Shown here piece by piece: positions 58,951 to 64,000 of a stretch of 64,000 bases of DNA. The stretch is from the NCBI RefSeq assembly GCF_011752015.1, contig NZ_JAAIKA010000002.1:62001-126000 (forward strand), written 5' to 3'. The stretch comes from Canibacter zhoujuaniae. Lineage in GTDB: Bacteria > Actinomycetota > Actinomycetes > Actinomycetales > Microbacteriaceae. Position numbers and translations under genes: made by a program. The notes beneath the pieces were generated by a model. That model ran no database searches, was not told the DNA's origin, and saw only the letters and a program-made list of their open reading frames with translations. How positions within the stretch are numbered: position 1 is the first letter of the stretch; every line of letters begins with the position of its first letter.

Positions 58951-59532
58951 ATGGCTTATGAATCAACAGAGTATATTGACGAGCCGGAGCGCATTATCGT
59001 GCGTTTTCGCCGTCACGGTGCGGTGCTAACCGGCCCGCTCTTAGTGCTGTTGATTTGTGCGGTGCTGGCCGGGGCTTTTATCGGAAAATTTGCAGCTGCC
59101 TGGGCTAATTTGTTGGTTGCCAGCGGAATAGCACTGCTTTTAATCGTTGGGTTTGTCGTGCCATTTTTTAAGTGGTTTGCGGGGCGCACAACCATCACCA
59201 CCAGGCGGGTTATTGTGCGCGGCGGTGTTTTTACGCGCACACGTGAAGAAATCAGTATTGTGCAGGTGCGCACTGTGGCATCACGGCGGAGCCCGCTGCA
59301 GCGCCTCGTTGGCGCCGGTGATATCGACCTAACAGTAACCGATTCGGATGCAATGCGTCTTATTAATGTGCCCGGTATCGCAGCCATCTCTGAGGTTTTA
59401 CAAGAACAGATCGAGAAGCACTATAACGCGCAGGCTCGCACCCAGACGGGGTATTATGCCGGCGGTGTCCCGCAGCCGAATGTGCCGCAGGCGGATGCTG
59501 GTAGCAGTTTTGTTGCCAGGCGTCGCAGCTAG
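58951..59532 (+). CDS. bacterial PH-domain membrane protein (YdbT/bPH2-like)
   Basis: 193 residues, AGGAGGG 4 bases before the ATG. Two helices (about 26-48 and 52-72) precede the bPH2 region FKWFAGRTTITTRRVIVRGGVFTRTREEISIVQVRTV. That motif (TTRRVIxRxG) marks this family. A Gly/Pro/Gln-rich tail follows. Adjacent to birA in many actinobacteria. Function unknown, membrane-associated. Confidence 0.87.
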   Translation: MAYESTEYIDEPERIIVRFRRHGAVLTGPLLVLLICAVLAGAFIGKFAAAWANLLVASGIALLLIVGFVVPFFKWFAGRTTITTRRVIVRGGVFTRTREEISIVQVRTVASRRSPLQRLVGAGDIDLTVTDSDAMRLINVPGIAAISEVLQEQIEKHYNAQARTQTGYYAGGVPQPNVPQADAGSSFVARRRS

Positions 59533-59592
59533 CCTGCGTGCGGTGACCTAGTCGGAGTGGCAGCCGCTGTGGGTTAGTGCGCTATCGCAGTC

Positions 59593-60186
59593 CTATCTGC
59601 GCTGTTCGTCAGCGAGTTCGTGGAGACGCTCGATCAACTCATCCGCCAGCTGCACAAGATCTTTGATGGCGCGCTCATTGCGCTCAACCCACATCCACTG
59701 CGGATGATCTGAGACCGGAATGAAGTTACTGTGCTGCTCCCACACAAAGAGCGTGCGTTCGGCTTCGAGCACGTGCTGCTGCCAGTAAATCTGCCGCAGA
59801 TAGTTGCGGGGCACGCCTTTAAACGGCTTATTTGTTGTTTTAATCTCTGACAGCTCGATAATGCCGTTATGCTCACGAATCCCGTCGGGTGTCGCCAGGT
59901 GACGACGATTGTTGGGAGCATGATACAACGCCTGGCTCGGATGAATACCGAAATTGGTTTCAACCCAGGCGGCGATGACTGGTTCGCGCTCTATGCCGTG
60001 TTGGGTGTAGGCGTTCCCAAACCCACCACCGGAGACACCTTTAAGAAGTTTATTGCGAGCGGTAGATTCGATAGAGGTGCGGCTAGCGAGCTTTGCAACA
60101 TCACTTGCGGTGATACCGGCATACCGCGCCTGTAGCCACTCGGCATGATTGCTGCCGTCAGTAACTAAACGCTCTAGAAAACTCAC
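59593..60186 (-). CDS. YqaJ/lambda-exonuclease-type nuclease
   Basis: 197 residues from GTG 60186. YqaJ fold: WLQARYAGITASDVAKLA, GIEREPVIAAWVE, ATPDGI (catalytic Asp) and ELSEIKTT (Glu...Lys), the PD-(D/E)xK core, then YLRQIYWQQHVLEAERTLFVWEQ. Such enzymes digest or process DNA ends; here no phage recombinase gene is beside it, so it may be a domesticated chromosomal copy, as is common in Microbacteriaceae (recall). Role unknown. Confidence 0.82.
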   Translation of the reverse strand: MSFLERLVTDGSNHAEWLQARYAGITASDVAKLASRTSIESTARNKLLKGVSGGGFGNAYTQHGIEREPVIAAWVETNFGIHPSQALYHAPNNRRHLATPDGIREHNGIIELSEIKTTNKPFKGVPRNYLRQIYWQQHVLEAERTLFVWEQHSNFIPVSDHPQWMWVERNERAIKDLVQLADELIERLHELADEQRR

Positions 60187-60315
60187 TCAAATATTCTGCC
60201 AGTGGCTGTGCCTTTGCACTCTGGGCGTGGCGGAGTTTCGTGTTTTGGGGGATGCGCAGGCTGACCGCAGGTCGGTCATAGATAATTCATAGGAATATTG
60301 TAAATAATTGAGTCT

Positions 60316-61029
60316 ATGGCCCCACAACTTACTCGCTCAGGCGGTGCCGCACTGCGCGCACTCGTGGTAGACGATGAAGAATCAATTCGCTCACTGGTGG
60401 CGATGGCCCTCCGCTACGACGGATGGGAGGTTGAGCTCGCCGAGAATGGCGCTGTCGCGATAGAAAAGGTGCGCACCTTTGACCCTGATGTTCTAGTGCT
60501 GGATATTATGATGCCAGAAATAGACGGTTTGGGCGTGCTCTCAAAAATCCGCAGCGAAGGATACTTGGTGCCCGTGCTCTTTCTCACCGCGAAAGACTCT
60601 GTTGAGGATCGGGTGCAGGGGCTGACGGCCGGTGGTGATGATTACGTTGTGAAGCCGTTCAGCCTAGAAGAACTGATAGCGCGGCTGCGCGGCCTTGTGC
60701 GACGCTCACAGCTTGCAGCCCCACAAGAACCGGACGCTATTTTACGTGTCGGGAATCTCAGCCTCAACGAAGACAGCTATGAAGTTTCGCGCGGCGGGAC
60801 GAATATCGAGCTCACATCAACAGAGTTTGACCTTTTGCGCTACCTGATGAGCAACCCGGGGCGGGTGCTCTCAAAGGCGCAAATTCTTGACCGCGTGTGG
60901 TCCTATGACTATCAGGGCAAAGACACTGTGGTTGAGCTTTATATCTCCTATCTGCGGAAGAAGATAGATGTGCTCGGCGATAAAATGATCCACACTGTGC
61001 GCGGTGCGGGCTACATGATCAAACCTTAA
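60316..61029 (+). CDS. orphan OmpR-family response regulator
   Basis: 237 residues. Receiver with DDEE (19-22), phospho-acceptor Asp63 (VLDIMMPEIDG) and Lys113 (VVKPF). Winged helix LTSTEFDLLRYLMSNPGRVLSKAQILDRVW and VELYISYLRKKID. No kinase gene lies before or after it; the next gene is rplJ and the previous one is divergent. It may be served by the kinase at 18.9-20.6 kb, whose own regulator is similar, or by one elsewhere. ATG is 7 bases after AATAAT, possibly leaderless. Confidence 0.9.
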   Translation: MAPQLTRSGGAALRALVVDDEESIRSLVAMALRYDGWEVELAENGAVAIEKVRTFDPDVLVLDIMMPEIDGLGVLSKIRSEGYLVPVLFLTAKDSVEDRVQGLTAGGDDYVVKPFSLEELIARLRGLVRRSQLAAPQEPDAILRVGNLSLNEDSYEVSRGGTNIELTSTEFDLLRYLMSNPGRVLSKAQILDRVWSYDYQGKDTVVELYISYLRKKIDVLGDKMIHTVRGAGYMIKP

Positions 61030-61062
61030 GCCCCGCGGGTGATGGATTTCGAGATCGCCTGC

Positions 61063-61194
61063 TTGCGCGGATCCGCACACATCAGGTATATTAGATATCT
61101 GGCCAAAGACCGCCGGTAAGAGAATATTCTCTCGTAACGGGCCTCGAAAGAGAGCCGACCTGCGCAGGTACGAGTTTTTACTCCTTGAGAGTCT
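61063..61194 (+). promoter_or_regulatory. rplJL promoter and L10-type leader
   Basis: TTGCGC (61063-61068), 18-base spacer, TATATT (61087-61092). Transcription would start near 61099, leaving a leader of roughly 200 nt before rplJ. The leader holds several short pairings (GACCTGCGCAGGT; GAGAATATTCTC) as in L10-binding leaders that mediate autogenous control of rplJL. Exact fold not computed. Confidence 0.6.
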
Positions 61195-61222
61195 GCTCTG
61201 TGCGTGCGCACGGAGCTTTTTT
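61195..61222 (+). terminator. attenuator-like hairpin in the rplJ leader
   Basis: GCTCTGTGC / GCACGGAGC stem (one G-U pair) at 61195-61216 followed immediately by TTTTTT (61217-61222), 75 bases before rplJ. It looks like an intrinsic terminator inside the leader, so L10-dependent attenuation is plausible. Confidence 0.72.
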
Positions 61223-61296
61223 AGTTTTACTGGAAAAGCAAGGTGTGCGGCCCCCGACAGCAACCGCTGCCGGGTCTAGAAAAGTTAGGGAGCGCC

Positions 61297-61806
61297 ATGG
61301 CGACGAAGGATGCTGCGGTTGTTGATCTTCAGAAGAAGTTTGAAGAGTCAAACGCCGTCTTGCTGACCGAGTACCGCGGTCTGACTGTTGGTGAGATGCG
61401 CGAGTTGCGCAACTCATTCCGTGCAGACGCGTCGTACGCCGTGGCGAAGAACACACTGGTCAAGATTGCCGCAAACAATGCGGGCATCACCGAACTCGAC
61501 GATCTGCTGAGCGGCCCAACCGCTGTTGCTTTCGTTACCGGTGACACCGTAAATGTGGCAAAGGGCCTGCGTGACTTCGCTAAGGCACACCCTCAGCTCG
61601 TAATTAAGGGCGGCATCTTTGATGGCAACGCTCTTGACGCTGCTGAGGTGAACAAGCTCGCTGATCTCGAGAGCCGCGAGGTGCTGCTTGCAAAGGCAGC
61701 CGGCGCAATGAAGGCATCTCTGTCCAGCGCAGCTGTTCTGTTCAACGCCCCAATGGCCGGGTTTGCCCGTGCCGCAGGTGCGTTGCGCGACAAGCAAGAG
61801 GCATAA
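61297..61806 (+). CDS. rplJ: 50S ribosomal protein L10
   Basis: 169 residues from ATG 61297 with AGGGAG 4 bases upstream; an in-frame ATG at 61243 lies in the leader and is rejected. [23 protein letters not shown] and [15 protein letters not shown] are the L10 signature; the C-terminal helix ([11 protein letters not shown]) binds L7/L12. It anchors the L7/L12 stalk to 23S rRNA. Co-transcribed with rplL. Confidence 0.97.
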   Translation: MATKDAAVVDLQKKFEESNAVLLTEYRGLTVGEMRELRNSFRADASYAVAKNTLVKIAANNAGITELDDLLSGPTAVAFVTGDTVNVAKGLRDFAKAHPQLVIKGGIFDGNALDAAEVNKLADLESREVLLAKAAGAMKASLSSAAVLFNAPMAGFARAAGALRDKQEA

Positions 61807-61900
61807 CAAACCGAGATCGGTTTACCAAAAAACTAAATTGCTCGTAACGCACGGGCGAAAATGTTCACAGTAGTGAGCGATAAATTCAAGGAGAAATAAA

Positions 61901-62284
61901 ATGGCTAAGCTTTCAACCGAAGAGCTTATTGAGCAGTTCAAGGAGCTCACCCTCATCGAGCTCTCAGAGTTCGTAAAAGCATTCGAAGAGACCTTCGAGG
62001 TTTCTGCTGCTGCTCCAGTAGCAGTTGCTGCTGCACCTGCTGCAGGTGGCGACGCTCCTGCAGCTGAAGAGAAGACCGAGTTTGACGTTGTACTCGAGTC
62101 AGACGGCGGCTCAAAGGTTCCAGTTATTAAGGTTGTGCGTGAGCTCACCAGCCTCGGCCTCGGTGAGGCAAAGGCACTCGTAGAGTCAGCTCCAGCAACT
62201 GTTCTCGAAGGTGTTAAGAAGGAAGCAGCTGAGGAAGCAAAGACCAAGCTCGAAGAAGCTGGTGCTACCGTTAAGCTTGCTTAA
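61901..62284 (+). CDS. rplL: 50S ribosomal protein L7/L12
   Basis: 127 residues with AAGGAG 9 bases before the ATG. N-terminal dimerisation helix ([27 protein letters not shown]), an Ala-rich hinge, and the C-terminal factor-binding domain [39 protein letters not shown]. It recruits GTPase translation factors. Highly biased codon use, as expected. Followed by a strong terminator. Confidence 0.98.
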   Translation: MAKLSTEELIEQFKELTLIELSEFVKAFEETFEVSAAAPVAVAAAPAAGGDAPAAEEKTEFDVVLESDGGSKVPVIKVVRELTSLGLGEAKALVESAPATVLEGVKKEAAEEAKTKLEEAGATVKLA

Positions 62285-62291
62285 GTTCTGT

Positions 62292-62358
62292 GTTAGTCAC
62301 GCGCTCGTCGCGTAACTAACGACGCCCCGGGTTTCCTGTGTGTTGCCCGGGGCGTTTT
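62292..62358 (+). terminator. rplJL terminator (two hairpins)
   Basis: A first hairpin pairs GTTAGT-ACGCG with CGCGT-ACTAAC (62292-62320). The main one is the perfect CGCCCCGGG (62323-62331) / CCCGGGGCG (62346-62354) stem followed by TTTTGT. It lies just upstream of the SRP RNA promoter. Confidence 0.9.
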
Positions 62359-62371
62359 GTATTGTTTCGGG

Positions 62372-62377
62372 TAAACT
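62372..62377 (+). promoter_or_regulatory. -10 element of the SRP RNA gene
   Basis: TAAACT, 7 bases before the G at 62385 that begins the RNA. It is the same -10 sequence and spacing as the birA promoter. Confidence 0.65.
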
Positions 62378-62384
62378 AAATACC

Positions 62385-62471
62385 GGCTCCTCGTGCGACG
62401 TTATCTTGGTTAACTCCCCCAGGGCAGAAATGCAGCAAGGGTACCTGAGCTCTGACGGGTGTGCGAGGGCC
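62385..62471 (+). ncRNA. ffs: signal recognition particle RNA (small bacterial type, 4.5S)
   Basis: The apical Ffh-binding core is unmistakable: CAGGGCAGAAATGCAGCAAGGGTA at 62420-62443 (GCAGAAATGCAGCAAGG key part) with tetraloop-like GAAA and the asymmetric AGCA bulge. Both flanks pair: GGCTCCTCG at 62385 with CGAGGGCC ending at 62471, then TTTTG. It forms the SRP with Ffh and targets membrane proteins cotranslationally. Ends estimated to within a few bases. Confidence 0.9.
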
Positions 62472-62509
62472 GTTTTGTTTCTGTGGAGCTCTTTCTAGAG
62501 CACCGCCGC

Positions 62510-64000
<1,491 letters not shown>

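Noticed and set aside
59593-60186. Prophage remnant suggested by the YqaJ-type nuclease
   Set aside because: No other phage genes, integrase or attachment repeats nearby; neighbours are housekeeping genes with matching composition.

Overview
The window looks like chromosomal DNA of a high-GC Gram-positive actinobacterium, most likely a member of the Microbacteriaceae (family-level inference). Supporting genes are an mtrA-mtrB-lpqB operon, a WhiB2-type regulator beside a mannose-1-P guanylyltransferase, an actinobacterial sdhCDAB set, a DtxR-type iron regulator with the classical metal ligands, an XPB-type helicase with its helicase-associated partner, an acyl-CoA carboxylase beta/epsilon pair next to birA, and a short actinobacterial SRP RNA. 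I see no phage, transposon, CRISPR array or rRNA. One tRNA, tRNA-Arg(CCU), is present.

Layout: 1-9.4 kb (minus) holds lpqB (partial), mtrB, mtrA, a DUF5719 membrane protein, a large membrane glycosyltransferase, whiB and manC. 9.6-13.1 kb is sdhCDAB, closed by a strong terminator. 13.2-27.9 kb is housekeeping: YihY/BrkB membrane protein, phospho-sugar mutase, purine nucleoside phosphorylase, an LpdA-type flavoprotein, a cupredoxin lipoprotein, a two-component system, XPB and its partner, a cold-shock protein, a DUF3027 protein, serC and dtxR. After the tRNA come two accessory metabolic blocks. Block A (28.1-35.0 kb) is an Lrp/AsnC regulator divergent from an MHS-type transporter, an amidohydrolase, a ThDP-dependent enzyme and a D-2-hydroxyacid dehydrogenase. 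Block B (35.0-42.8 kb) is an adrenodoxin-reductase-like flavoprotein and a flavodoxin divergent from an amino-acid permease, a cytochrome P450, a glutamine-synthetase-like enzyme, a solute-binding-protein fold without signal peptide, and a class I amidotransferase-fold (peptidase C26) hydrolase. From 42.9 kb come acs, a CYTH-domain protein, a uracil/xanthine permease, a 1420-residue helicase-like protein with a mutated ATPase site, an AT-richer ABC transporter island (52.7-55.6 kb), mscL, accE/pccB/birA, a PH-domain protein, a YqaJ-type nuclease, an orphan response regulator, rplJ-rplL with a leader and possible attenuator, the SRP RNA, and ackA-pta (pta partial).

The most interesting system is block B. 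It contains, as separate genes, everything needed for an NAD(P)H -> FAD reductase -> flavodoxin -> P450 electron chain, tied to a gamma-glutamylation/deglutamylation pair and a permease. This suggests uptake of an amine, gamma-glutamyl protection, P450 oxidation and release of the glutamate. The flavodoxin-P450-reductase-GS combination resembles, from recall, the XplA/XplB nitramine system and the P450-plus-GS-like genes of mycobacterial cyclic-amine catabolism, but in unfused form. Substrate and pathway are inference.

A second window-wide signal is architectural: many genes show TANNNT exactly 6-7 bases before an ATG or GTG, as expected for leaderless mRNAs. In one case (45.66 kb) two divergent start codons are only 9 bp apart, and each start codon lies inside the other gene's candidate -10 box.
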